Shown one piece after another: positions 25,817-34,456 of a DNA stretch of 64,000 nt (positions are counted from its first letter, which is position 1; each line of letters opens with the position of its first letter). Source of the stretch: Granulosicoccus sp047634635 (lineage in GTDB: Bacteria; Pseudomonadota; Gammaproteobacteria; Granulosicoccales; Granulosicoccaceae); the NCBI GenBank assembly GCA_047634635.1, contig JBLIIE010000005.1, positions 1 to 64,000 of the forward strand, given 5' to 3'. Made by a program: the position numbers and the translations under genes. The notes beneath the pieces are model-generated. The model made no database searches, had not been told where the DNA came from, and worked only from the letters and a program-made list of their open reading frames with translations.

Positions 25817-26794
25817 ATGAAACTAAAATCACAAACACTGCTAAGCGCACTTGTACTAGGCCTGCTGGCGTCCACTGCACAGGCTGAGTATCCGGAACGC
25901 CCCATCAAGATGGTCATTCCTTATGGTGCTGGCGGCGCTACCGATATTTCTGCCAGAACCATTGCAGCCCCTCTAGGTGACGCAGTTGGTAAGCCTTTAA
26001 TTATGGCTAATGTCACTGGTGCTGGCGGTGCAACGGGATCAGTGACGATTCGAAACGCAAAGCCAGATGGGTACTCCATGCTCTTCGCCCGTGTAGGATC
26101 ACATTCAGTCAACCCGGCTATGAAAGAGAGTCTGCCGTACACCTTAGAAGAATTCAGATTTGTAACGGTCTATGAAATCAACCCTGTCGCCTGCGCGGTT
26201 GCTGCGTCCTCTGACATCAAAAGTATGGACGATCTAATTGCCAAGGCAAATGCCGGTGGTGTTAGTTACAGCTCGTCAGGCGTGGGCTCCTTGCTCCATA
26301 TTGCAGCAGTCATGGTGCTGGATGAATTCGGTGTCGCAGATCCACTTAAGCAAGTAACTCACATACCTCAAAAAGGGGGCGGTGCTGCAGCAACAGCAGT
26401 ATTGAACGGCACAGTGACCTTTTTATGTACAAACTCATCTGCCATCGCTAGCTATGTGGCCAACGAACAGCTACGTCCTCTGATGGTGACAACCCCAGAA
26501 CCTGTTAAAGGTTTTGATGCACCCACTGCAATGGACCTTGGAAAGCCAGACTTGCAACAGCTCGTAGGTTGGACTGGAATCGCAGGCCCTGCAGGCTTAT
26601 CAGATGAAGTTGCCAAAAAATGGGGAGACTGGATGAAAACTGGTACAGACAATCAGAAATTCCGTGATGCCATGGAAGCTCGGGGATCAGTTATCCAGTT
26701 AATGACGCCTGAAGAAGCAAACACTTTCATTCAGTCTCAATACACCATTTTTCGTGCCTTGGTTGACAAGCTAGGCATGCGTATCAAGGGCTAA
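25817..26794 (+). CDS. tctC: Tripartite tricarboxylate transporter solute-binding protein (TctC/Bug)
   Basis: 325 residues with a signal peptide (KLKSQTLLSALVLGLLASTAQA). The mature start YPERPIKMVIPYGAGGATDI is the signature of Bug/TctC receptors. Further blocks: ANVTGAGGATGS with NAKPDGYSML, SSSGVGSLLHIAAVMVLDEF and QKGGGAAATAVLNGTVTFL. It binds a carboxylate in the periplasm for TctAB. ATG at 25817 follows GAGGGGAATC; an upstream in-frame ATG at 25757 would spoil the signal peptide. First gene of a nine-gene plus-strand run. Confidence 0.93.
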   Translation: MKLKSQTLLSALVLGLLASTAQAEYPERPIKMVIPYGAGGATDISARTIAAPLGDAVGKPLIMANVTGAGGATGSVTIRNAKPDGYSMLFARVGSHSVNPAMKESLPYTLEEFRFVTVYEINPVACAVAASSDIKSMDDLIAKANAGGVSYSSSGVGSLLHIAAVMVLDEFGVADPLKQVTHIPQKGGGAAATAVLNGTVTFLCTNSSAIASYVANEQLRPLMVTTPEPVKGFDAPTAMDLGKPDLQQLVGWTGIAGPAGLSDEVAKKWGDWMKTGTDNQKFRDAMEARGSVIQLMTPEEANTFIQSQYTIFRALVDKLGMRIKG

Positions 26795-26894
26795 TTGTGT
26801 CGTTACCCTAATTATTCAAAGATAGTTTTCGAAAGATGACCCCGATGTGCAGCTTCTTACCTGCGCATTGGGATTACTCGCTTAACAACCACCT

Positions 26895-27386
26895 ATGAAC
26901 GCAAAAAAAATACAGTTTCGATTGGGTTTGGGTGCAGTGTTGTTCGCAGCCTTTCTAGTTTTCTATCTCGTACCTTTTTGGGTGACAGCACCCGACAATG
27001 TTCCGAGAATTGTGCTGTCGCCCATTTTTTGGCCCATAGTACTCGCCGGTGTGTTAGCGCTTGTAGGGCTCGGACTGTTATTTAGCTCTCGAACTATATC
27101 CAGTCCAGCAGCAGTGACAGAGGACAACCTCGTTCATCGACCAACAGCTACTGCTCGTGTGGTAACTCTAGCGGTACTCATGATCAGTGTCGTGTATGCC
27201 CTTCCATATTTGGGCCTTGTATTGACGACCATGCTCGTCATAGTGGCGCTTGGGCTTCTGGTTAAAACACAACATCCAAAGACCGTAATCATATGTGCTG
27301 TTCTAGTTCCATTAATACTTTACGTTTTCTTTGCACACATAGCAGGCGTCGCTGTGCCTCAGGGTAACTTTCTAAGACTGCCATGA
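26895..27386 (+). CDS. tctB: Tripartite tricarboxylate transporter small membrane subunit (TctB)
   Basis: 163 residues with four hydrophobic segments (LGLGAVLFAAFLVFYLVPFW; PIFWPIVLAGVLALVGLGLL; ARVVTLAVLMISVVYALPYL; TVIICAVLVPLILYVFFAH). Layout and length match TctB, the small poorly conserved subunit of TTT carriers. The last codon overlaps the tctA ATG (ATGA, 4 bp). 100 bp after tctC. Confidence 0.88.
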   Translation: MNAKKIQFRLGLGAVLFAAFLVFYLVPFWVTAPDNVPRIVLSPIFWPIVLAGVLALVGLGLLFSSRTISSPAAVTEDNLVHRPTATARVVTLAVLMISVVYALPYLGLVLTTMLVIVALGLLVKTQHPKTVIICAVLVPLILYVFFAHIAGVAVPQGNFLRLP

Positions 27387-28885
27387 GCCTAATAGACAAT
27401 CTTCTTGCTGGCCTATCGTTGGTCGGTAATATCGAAAGCTTTCTAGCCCTGTTTATTGGAGTAGCTGTGGGTACAGTTGCAGGGGCCATACCGGGTTTTT
27501 CTGCCACCATGGCCGTGGCCTTGACATTGCCATTCACGTTTAGTTTGTCACCTACTACTGGAATATTGTTATTACTTGGGGTTTATAAAGGTGGCATCTT
27601 TGGTGGCTCCATACCGGCAATACTCATCAAGACCCCAGGTACTCCAGCCTCCTCGGCTACCGTACTTGACGGTTATCCACTTGCCGAGAAAGGTCAGGCC
27701 GGTAAAGCGTTGGGTATGGCACTCTGGGCATCATGCACTGCAGATGCAATTTCCAATCTATCGCTGATCCTATTTGCCGGATGGCTTGCCTCCTTTGCTT
27801 TGAGCTTTGGTCCACCAGAATTCTTTACGCTAATTTTGTTTTCTCTAACTATTATCGCTGGCGTGTCTGGTGACAGCTTGCTTCGCGGTGCTCTCTCGGC
27901 AATTCTGGGATTACTGCTAGCCACTGTTGGCCTAGATCTAATCTACGGCACCAATCGGTTTACCTTTGATAACCCGAACATGATGGGCGGCTTGAATTTT
28001 ATCGCCGTGCTCATTGGTTTGTTTGCGATACCAGAAATCATCTCAATGGTATGGAATCCAAGAACACACAATGAAACTACCCGATCATTAGGAGATTCAC
28101 GTGTCACGTTTGCTGAATACAAACAGAATTTCGTATCAATCGTCAGAGGTAGCTTTATCGGAGTCTTCCTTGGATCTATCCCGGGTATTGGTGCTGCACC
28201 ATCTGCGTTTCTCTCCTATTCAGAAGCTCGACGTAACTCGCCTAACAAGGAAAACTTTGGCAAAGGTGAATTAGAAGGTGTTGCAGCAGCAGAGGCTGGA
28301 AACAACGGGGTGGCAGGTGCAACTCTTATCCCACTACTGGCGTTGGGAATTCCCGGTGACGTCATAACGGCTATTATTCTTGGTGCGTTCATGATTCACG
28401 GCTTGCAGCCAGGGCCGCTTATGTTCGTACTCAATGCCGACTTAATCTACGGCTTATTCATTGGCCTGATTGTCAGTTCGGTGTTTCTGTTTTTCATTGG
28501 TTCTGTGGCCATCCGTGGATTCAAGCATGTCGCAAGAATCCCGAGAAGTGTCCTGTTTCCGTGCGTCATGGTGCTCTGCACTTACGGGGTCTATGGCGTA
28601 AACAATAATTTGTTCGATGTTGGCGTGATGTATGCCATGGGTTGGTTCGGATTTATGTTTCTATGCTTCAAAATCCCAGCTGCACCCTTTCTTATAGCGT
28701 TCATTCTCGGACCATTGCTTGAGGACAATTTCAGGCAAGCCATGTTGATGTCAAATAATTCACCAGCCATCCTGTTCCGAAGCCCGATTACCTGGGTGTT
28801 CTGGACCTTTACCGTGGTTGCCGTCGCAGCCATTGTCCGCGCTGGTTATCGAGCAAACCAGAAAACCGAAGATTTGGCGACGTAA
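27383..28885 (+). CDS. tctA: Tripartite tricarboxylate transporter large permease (TctA)
   Basis: 500 residues, about 11-12 membrane segments. The diagnostic N-terminal region is present: GTVAGAIPGFSATMAVALTL, then GGIFGGSIPAILIKTPGTPA and a DGYPLAEKGQAGKALGMAL loop. A second repeat carries GSIPGIGAAPSAFLSYSEAR and GVAAAEAGNNGVAGATLIP. It is the sodium- or proton-coupled permease that takes the acid from TctC. The downstream metabolic genes start 62 bp after its stop. Confidence 0.94.
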   Translation: MSLIDNLLAGLSLVGNIESFLALFIGVAVGTVAGAIPGFSATMAVALTLPFTFSLSPTTGILLLLGVYKGGIFGGSIPAILIKTPGTPASSATVLDGYPLAEKGQAGKALGMALWASCTADAISNLSLILFAGWLASFALSFGPPEFFTLILFSLTIIAGVSGDSLLRGALSAILGLLLATVGLDLIYGTNRFTFDNPNMMGGLNFIAVLIGLFAIPEIISMVWNPRTHNETTRSLGDSRVTFAEYKQNFVSIVRGSFIGVFLGSIPGIGAAPSAFLSYSEARRNSPNKENFGKGELEGVAAAEAGNNGVAGATLIPLLALGIPGDVITAIILGAFMIHGLQPGPLMFVLNADLIYGLFIGLIVSSVFLFFIGSVAIRGFKHVARIPRSVLFPCVMVLCTYGVYGVNNNLFDVGVMYAMGWFGFMFLCFKIPAAPFLIAFILGPLLEDNFRQAMLMSNNSPAILFRSPITWVFWTFTVVAVAAIVRAGYRANQKTEDLAT

Positions 28886-28946
28886 CAGAAAGCATCACGT
28901 ATTTATTTTACGAATGATCTTTCTAAGCACAGCGGTTAACTAGTTC

Positions 28947-29663
28947 ATGAATAACGAAATTGAAGTTAGCGTATGGCGTGGTGACGAAAACGGTCACTAC
29001 CAGACATTTACTGTGCCCACACAGAAAAGCCAGACTGTCCTGGATATCGTTGCGTGGATTCAGGAGCATCAGGATTATTCACTGTCGTATCGCTTTGCCT
29101 GTCGCGTTGGCATGTGCGGCTCATGCGCGATGACGGTGAATGGCATACCTCGCTGGACCTGCCGCACACACATCAATAAAGTGGTTACCAATAATCGCCT
29201 AGAGATAGCACCACTTCGCAATTTCCCGATCATCAAAGACTTAGCTACTGACATGGACGTCTTTTTTGACAAATGGATTGAAGCAGAAGGTCTACATCAT
29301 CCGTCCAGCACTCGCAACGATCCCATCGAAAAAATTGATCCCAAATCCAAACCTCGTATGCAAGCCAATGCAGGCATTGAGTGTATCAACTGCGCTGTGT
29401 GCTATTCCGCTTGTGACACGGTGTCGAATAATCCTGACTATCTAGGGCCTGCAGCACTGCAACGGGCATGGACAGTGTACAACGATGCGAAAGACTCAGA
29501 CAAGCAACAGGTATTACGTTCTGTGTCGGGTAGCGGGGGCTGTCACAACTGCCATACCCAGGGAAGCTGTTCCCTACACTGCCCAAATGATCTTAAACCG
29601 ATGGATGCCATCGCCGGATTAAAACGCGAGAGCGTCAAATCTTTATTTAAGTCGGGAGGCTAA
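28947..29663 (+). CDS. Succinate dehydrogenase/fumarate reductase iron-sulfur subunit
   Basis: 238 residues. N-terminal plant-type ferredoxin domain with the [2Fe-2S] cysteines Cys52, Cys57, Cys60 and Cys72 (CRVGMCGSCAMTVNGIPRWTC). C-terminal bacterial ferredoxin domain: CINCAVCYSAC, and the second set CHNCHTQGSCSLHCPNDL. In the first motif Asp follows the last Cys where Pro is usual, and the second set has an extra Cys compared with standard SdhB. It passes electrons between the flavoprotein and the membrane anchor. Confidence 0.9.
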   Translation: MNNEIEVSVWRGDENGHYQTFTVPTQKSQTVLDIVAWIQEHQDYSLSYRFACRVGMCGSCAMTVNGIPRWTCRTHINKVVTNNRLEIAPLRNFPIIKDLATDMDVFFDKWIEAEGLHHPSSTRNDPIEKIDPKSKPRMQANAGIECINCAVCYSACDTVSNNPDYLGPAALQRAWTVYNDAKDSDKQQVLRSVSGSGGCHNCHTQGSCSLHCPNDLKPMDAIAGLKRESVKSLFKSGG

Positions 29664-29666
29664 GCC

Positions 29667-29999
29667 ATGCTCGATATTCGACTCTATGTGCTTCAACGTC
29701 TCACAGCATTGGTTATTGCACCACTCACACTGGTACACATTGGGGTAATGATTTATGCCATTCAGGGTGGACTTTCCGCCAGTGAAATTCTGGGGCGCAC
29801 GCAAGACAGCATTTTCTGGTTTCTGTTTTATGGACTGTTTGTGATATCGGTGTCGATACATGCAGCGATTGGCATGAGAGTGATCATTGCGGAAACTTTT
29901 AAGGTTGGTGGTTTATTGTTAAATGCAATTTCTTGGGGAATGCTCTTGCTCTCACTTTATATGGGTGCTCTTGCCGTGCTAGCAGTTACACAGTCATGA
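29667..29999 (+). CDS. Succinate dehydrogenase/fumarate reductase membrane anchor subunit 1
   Basis: 110 residues, three hydrophobic helices: QRLTALVIAPLTLVHIGVMI, FWFLFYGLFVISVSIHAAIG and GLLLNAISWGMLLLSLYMGA. The QRLTA...H in helix 1 and H-A-A-I-G-M-R in helix 2 match the quinone/haem-binding pattern of Sdh anchors. It starts 3 bp after the iron-sulfur subunit and overlaps the second anchor by 4 bp. Confidence 0.8.
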   Translation: MLDIRLYVLQRLTALVIAPLTLVHIGVMIYAIQGGLSASEILGRTQDSIFWFLFYGLFVISVSIHAAIGMRVIIAETFKVGGLLLNAISWGMLLLSLYMGALAVLAVTQS

Positions 30000-30343
30000 T
30001 CAAAGCCCATCAAAAACACACGCTTTGGTTTGCATTTGCAATGCACCGTTTATCCGGAGTTGGTTTGGCGTTATTTCTGCCTGCTCACTTTTACTTACTA
30101 TCACTCGCTCTCAAGCAACCTGAGCGTATGGATACCTACCTCAGCTGGACTGAGAACCCGTTAGTAAAGATCGCCGAGTTCGGGCTGGTTTTCCTCTTAG
30201 CCCTGCATTTGTTTGGTGGACTACGACTTATGGCATTTGAATCTCTTTCCTGGACAAGCTCGCAAAAGACTATCGCAGCTTGCACTGTAGCCGCGGCTTT
30301 TGCTGTATCCACCATTTTTCTCTTAAGCGCTATTTCATCATGA
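29996..30343 (+). CDS. Succinate dehydrogenase/fumarate reductase membrane anchor subunit 2
   Basis: 115 residues with three helices. FAMHRLSGVGLALFLPAHFYLL is the SdhC-type HRxSG...H block; ALHLFGGLRLM in helix 2 holds the second conserved His and Arg. ATG at 29996 (ATGA overlap with the previous stop) is preferred over an earlier in-frame start. It overlaps the flavoprotein gene by 4 bp, showing a translationally coupled complex. Confidence 0.82.
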   Translation: MIKAHQKHTLWFAFAMHRLSGVGLALFLPAHFYLLSLALKQPERMDTYLSWTENPLVKIAEFGLVFLLALHLFGGLRLMAFESLSWTSSQKTIAACTVAAAFAVSTIFLLSAISS

Positions 30344-32103
30344 GCAGTACAGTATCCATTGAACGGATAGACACCGACATATTGATTATCGGTTCAGGTG
30401 GCGCTGGTATGTTCGCAGCTCTACACGCATCTCAAAACGCACCAGCGGGCACTCGGATCACAGTGGCTGTTAAAGGCTTGCTGGGTAAGTGTGGTTGCAC
30501 ACGGATGGTACAAGGTGGTTACAACGTATCTCTTGGACCTGGCGATACTGTTGAACGTCACTTCATGGACACAATAGTGGGCGGCAAGTGGCTACCCAAT
30601 CAGGACATGGCATGGAAACTTTGTGAACAGGCTGTCGTACGGGTTCGGGAACTAGAAAATGAAATAGGCTGTTTTTTTGATCGTAATACCGACGGATCAC
30701 TTCACCACAAAGCTTTTGCCGGACAAACCGCTGACAGAACCGTTCACAAAGGGGATTTGACGGGTATTGAAATCATCAATCGCTTAATGGAACAGGTACT
30801 AAGCCGGCCTATCCACAAACTCCAAGAACATCGAGCAATTGGTCTTATTCCTACCAAGGACGGCTCAGCCCTAGCCGGTGTGCTGTTCATTAATATCCGC
30901 AGCGGAAAACTGCGTTTTGTTCGCGCGAAGACCGTCATGATGGGCACCGGTGGTGGACCTACCATGTACAAATACAACACACCTTCCGGTGACAAGAGCA
31001 TGGACGGACTCGCAATGGCACTGCGTGCTGGACTACCCTTACGGGACATGGAGATGGTCCAGTTTCACCCCACTGGTTTGTTGGCAGGCGAACACACCAA
31101 AATGACAGGTACAGTGCTGGAGGAAGGCTTACGTGGTGCGGGTGGACAACTACTCAACGGCGCGAATCAACGCTTCATGTTCGATTACGATGAAAAAGGT
31201 GAACGCGCAACACGCGATGTAGTGAGCCGTGGCATCTATGCTGAAATGCGTAAAAGCAACCAGATGGATAACGCTGGCGTGTTCATATCCATGGCACATC
31301 TGGGTCCGGATATGGTTCGCAGAAAATTCAGTGGAATGGTTAAGCGCTGTGCAGACAGTGGCTTCGATCTGGCGGGTGGTTTGGTCGAAGTAGTGCCCAC
31401 TGCACACTACTTCATGGGTGGCGTCGTCGTTGATGCCGATACTCGCTCGGAGATGGAAGGCTTGTACGTTGCCGGTGAGGACGCGGGCGGTGCACATGGC
31501 TCCAACCGCTTGGGTGGCAATGGCGTGGCTAACTCTACCGTCTATGGAGGCGTTGCCGGGGACGTGATGGCTACCGACATACGATCAATGGGCGCATTGA
31601 GAGATCCTGATGAATCTGTGTTAACAGCTGAAGTGGAGCGTGCACTCGCCCCACTGTCAAAAAAACCAGGAAGCGTTAAAGCGTTGCGACAAGCCTTGCA
31701 GGAAGCCATGTGGGACGACGTAGGTGTCATGCGTAACCAATATGGATTGTCCAAAGGACTCGAACGTGTCGCTGCCATTAAGCAAGAGCTACTAGCCACC
31801 GGTGTTGAGAGCGGAAATCTTGCGTTCAACCTAACGTGGCATGACTGGCTGAATTTATCGAGTCTGTGTGATGTGTCAGAAGTTATTGCAAAAGCTGCCT
31901 TGGCTCGTAAGAATTCACGCGGTGCTCACTACCGTGAAGACTTTCCCGATTCAGGGTCGTTGTTTGACTCTTATTTCACCATTGCAAGGCAATTTAACGA
32001 TGGGATCCAGGTCACCAGAGAAGCTGTGGAATTTAACATCGTAAAACCTGGCGAAACCATACTGCCATCCCACGAACCAGAAACGTTAGTCGAGGCAAGC
32101 TAA
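30340..32103 (+). CDS. Succinate dehydrogenase/fumarate reductase flavoprotein, covalent-FAD His replaced
   Basis: 587 residues. FAD-binding ILIIGSGGAGMFAALHA at 14-30. Catalytic blocks are intact: MVQFHPTGLLAGE, EEGLRGAGGQLLN, RDVVSRGIYAEM (proton-shuttle Arg), PTAHYFMGGV and GSNRLGGNGVANSTVYGG. In GCTRMVQGG, Cys53 sits where SdhA/FrdA have the His of SHTVAAQGG that binds FAD covalently. Loss of that bond in E. coli FrdA keeps fumarate reduction but impairs succinate oxidation, so this complex may run mainly as a reductase or act on another acid. ATG at 30340 (ATGA) is the coupled start. Confidence 0.9.
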   Translation: MSSTVSIERIDTDILIIGSGGAGMFAALHASQNAPAGTRITVAVKGLLGKCGCTRMVQGGYNVSLGPGDTVERHFMDTIVGGKWLPNQDMAWKLCEQAVVRVRELENEIGCFFDRNTDGSLHHKAFAGQTADRTVHKGDLTGIEIINRLMEQVLSRPIHKLQEHRAIGLIPTKDGSALAGVLFINIRSGKLRFVRAKTVMMGTGGGPTMYKYNTPSGDKSMDGLAMALRAGLPLRDMEMVQFHPTGLLAGEHTKMTGTVLEEGLRGAGGQLLNGANQRFMFDYDEKGERATRDVVSRGIYAEMRKSNQMDNAGVFISMAHLGPDMVRRKFSGMVKRCADSGFDLAGGLVEVVPTAHYFMGGVVVDADTRSEMEGLYVAGEDAGGAHGSNRLGGNGVANSTVYGGVAGDVMATDIRSMGALRDPDESVLTAEVERALAPLSKKPGSVKALRQALQEAMWDDVGVMRNQYGLSKGLERVAAIKQELLATGVESGNLAFNLTWHDWLNLSSLCDVSEVIAKAALARKNSRGAHYREDFPDSGSLFDSYFTIARQFNDGIQVTREAVEFNIVKPGETILPSHEPETLVEAS

Positions 32104-33056
32104 TGATCTCAATCGACCTGATTCAACGAACTGCAGAGTTTCTGATGGACAAAGCGGCAATCGAGATCCCTGAAGACTACCTTCAGGGGCTAACAGAGGC
32201 CGCTGAGGACGAAAGCGGTGAACTGTCCAGCTTTGTACTGCAAACCATGCTGCAGAACTACCAGGCAGCCAAGGAGGACCGCCGTGCCATGTGCGGCGAT
32301 ACAGGTACGCCACGCTGGTATGTCAAAATGGGAAATGAAACGCAGATAGAAGGTGGCCCTGTTGCGTTAGAAGCCGCACTTCGTCGCGCCACAGCAATCG
32401 CCACCAACGGTGTTCCTCTTCGCCCCAATCGTGTCCACCCCTTGTGGAGAACTGATCACAATAATAACGTGGGTATCGGTGCTCCGGAAATCGAATACGG
32501 ATATGAACCCGGTGGTGAATGGATTGATTTAATCACCGTCCATAAAGGTGGCTTGTTTGGAACCGACTACAGGATGCTTTTTCCATCCGATGGTATACAA
32601 GGCATCAAGCGCTTCTTCCTGGATTCATTGATAGCTTTCGGTAAACGTGGGCTTTCCTGTCAACCGGCCATTATCGGAATTGGACTGGGTGGCTGCAAAG
32701 ACACGTGCATGGTGCTGGGTAAACGCGCAGCGTGTTTGCGTGTTGTGGGTGATCGCAATATCGACCCACGCATTTCAATGCTCGAATTGGAGCTGACATC
32801 GGCTGGAAATTCAATTGGCATGGGGGCGATGGGTTTCGCTGGAAAGTCCATGGTAATCGACACGCATATCGAAGTGGGTTATTGCCATACCGGTGGCATG
32901 CAAATGTCTGTTCATGCTTTTTGTCTATCGTCGCGCCGTGCTGTCGCGCGAGTCTTCCCCGATGGCCGTGTAGAACATCGCACAGATCCCGATTGGTTTA
33001 CTGAGTACCAACGACGAGATTCTGTTGAATGGGAAACAGTGGAGACTGTATCGTGA
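32103..33056 (+). CDS. Class I fumarase / tartrate dehydratase alpha subunit
   Basis: 317 residues. An Fe-S hydro-lyase alpha chain as in TtdA and two-subunit class I fumarases. Three cysteines at cluster-ligand spacing: Cys64 (AMCGDTGTP), Cys198 (GIGLGGCKDT) and Cys274 (HAFCLSSRR). Also VPLRPNRVHPLW, the VHKGGLFGTDYRMLFPSDG block and MGAMGFAGKSMVIDTHIEV. It overlaps the flavoprotein stop by 1 bp (TAATG). Context with an Sdh/Frd complex favours fumarase (malate-fumarate), but tartrate or a methyl-substituted acid as substrate cannot be excluded. Confidence 0.88.
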   Translation: MISIDLIQRTAEFLMDKAAIEIPEDYLQGLTEAAEDESGELSSFVLQTMLQNYQAAKEDRRAMCGDTGTPRWYVKMGNETQIEGGPVALEAALRRATAIATNGVPLRPNRVHPLWRTDHNNNVGIGAPEIEYGYEPGGEWIDLITVHKGGLFGTDYRMLFPSDGIQGIKRFFLDSLIAFGKRGLSCQPAIIGIGLGGCKDTCMVLGKRAACLRVVGDRNIDPRISMLELELTSAGNSIGMGAMGFAGKSMVIDTHIEVGYCHTGGMQMSVHAFCLSSRRAVARVFPDGRVEHRTDPDWFTEYQRRDSVEWETVETVS

Positions 33057-33721
33057 GCTTACGTAAAGTTCGGCTATCAACCAATCCCACACAGGAAGCA
33101 CTAGATGATTTGCAACTCGGCGACATCGTCTTTTTGGATGGCTTGATGTATACAGCACGGGAAGGTGTCTATATGCGTGCACTGGAAACCAAAGCCAACA
33201 TACCCATGGATCTGCCGGCTCAAAGTGCAACCAATTTTCATTGTTCACCCGCCGCGCGCATCAATCCTGATGGTACGTTTGAAATGGGAGCCGTCACCGC
33301 AACCGCGTCGTTTAGATTCGCTAAATGGTTGCCAGAATGGTTTGAAAAATCTGGGGCAAAGCTCATCATTGGTAAAGGCGGGATGAGTAGCAAGGATTAC
33401 AAAGACTACTTCGTACCCAATGGTGCAATCTACTTAAGCACAGTAGGCTACGGCACAGGGGCGCTACTAGGACGCGGTATTGAAAATGTCGAGGCAGTTC
33501 ATTGGGAACAGGAACTCGGCCTGGCTCAAGCTATGTGGGTCATACGCTGCAACAATATGGGTCCATTCATGGTGGCCTCGGATAAAGACGGCAATTGCCT
33601 GTTTGAACGGGAAAACGAAAAAATCTCGAAGAATCTTGCGAAGATCTACGAGGGGACTCGCCCTGCAACACTTAAGCGTTTTGGGGAAACCGATGATAAA
33701 TCTGATGAGTTGATTGGATAA
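33053..33721 (+). CDS. Class I fumarase / tartrate dehydratase beta subunit
   Basis: 222 residues, the beta (C-terminal) domain: LQLGDIVFLDGLMYTAREGV, NFHCSPAARINPDG, GPTTSxRM-like region changed to VTATASFRFAKWLP, and KLIIGKGGMSSKDYKDYFVP, the KGG active-site loop, followed by GAIYLSTVGYGTGALLGRGI. GTG at 33053 overlaps the alpha-subunit stop (GTGA), so the two chains are made in equal amounts. Last gene of the tct-sdh-fum run. Confidence 0.86.
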   Translation: MSLRKVRLSTNPTQEALDDLQLGDIVFLDGLMYTAREGVYMRALETKANIPMDLPAQSATNFHCSPAARINPDGTFEMGAVTATASFRFAKWLPEWFEKSGAKLIIGKGGMSSKDYKDYFVPNGAIYLSTVGYGTGALLGRGIENVEAVHWEQELGLAQAMWVIRCNNMGPFMVASDKDGNCLFERENEKISKNLAKIYEGTRPATLKRFGETDDKSDELIG

Positions 33722-34456
33722 AACCCACAGCCAACATTTATTGAGTAAAGGTTAGTAAAGAGAACCCGCGCGCAACTGGTTTATCAGCAGTACCGCAGTA
33801 CAGCGACTAAAGTGGCGCAATGGCCTGCTACACCGATCCTGCTAGTTACTGTAAATGGTTTCTATGAAAAAGAATCGAATATTCTTAAGTTACCAGTGTG
33901 ATGATAGTCGTGGCTACGTGAGCCAACTGGAAGACGAATCGGCAGCATCAATTTTATTTACGAGCACCAATTCCACAACATTGCCGATAGACAGGCCCGT
34001 TGGCGCGGTGATTTTCAGCGACTGGTGAGTCTGCTCGAATCGGTGCCGGGCATGAGAGCGCCCCGCAACACTAGTCCGGTATCCACCCAAACATCTGACA
34101 CAAGTGGTCAATCAGAATTCAACTGGATGGCTGCAGCGGGTGGTCTGTTTATTACTGCCGCAGTATGGCTTGGGATAAACATTGGAGTCGATGCGCGCAG
34201 TACCAATTCGGATCCGCAGGTACAACTGGAGCAGACCACTGTCGCACAAGACAACGTCCCCTCACCTCCCACAGAAAATATCAACGCAAGTTCACAACAA
34301 CGTCCAGAAATTGTTCAGCGCACACTTCCGCTTGTAGCGTTTCCGGATATCAGTCAGGACTGGCAGGGACAGGGCCATGGGCTGGATTGTTACTGATGGC
34401 CAACAGCAATACGACACCCTGACTCGAATCGAATAACGCTACGCAGGAAGACGCCC
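33722..34456. other. 735-bp region after the fumarase genes, one weak reading frame
   Basis: No recognisable gene. On the plus strand the frame from about 33908 to 34396 is open (after a TAG at 33905) and could be the 3' part of a decayed or unusual gene; the reading frame listed at 34025 is its likely startable part. No terminator was called after 33721. Confidence 0.35.
34025..34396 (+). CDS. Hypothetical protein with one membrane segment (doubtful)
   Basis: A 123-codon frame from a GTG. A polar N-terminus (SLLESVPGMRAPRN) precedes one hydrophobic helix (FNWMAAAGGLFITAAVWLGI) and a polar, Q/N/P/S-rich tail. The shape recalls anti-sigma-factor-like proteins with one membrane anchor. The frame also extends upstream to 33908 with RQARWRGDFQRLVSLLES, so the beginning may be lost. 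I do not recognise a family and it may be a remnant. Confidence 0.3.
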   Translation: MSLLESVPGMRAPRNTSPVSTQTSDTSGQSEFNWMAAAGGLFITAAVWLGINIGVDARSTNSDPQVQLEQTTVAQDNVPSPPTENINASSQQRPEIVQRTLPLVAFPDISQDWQGQGHGLDCY

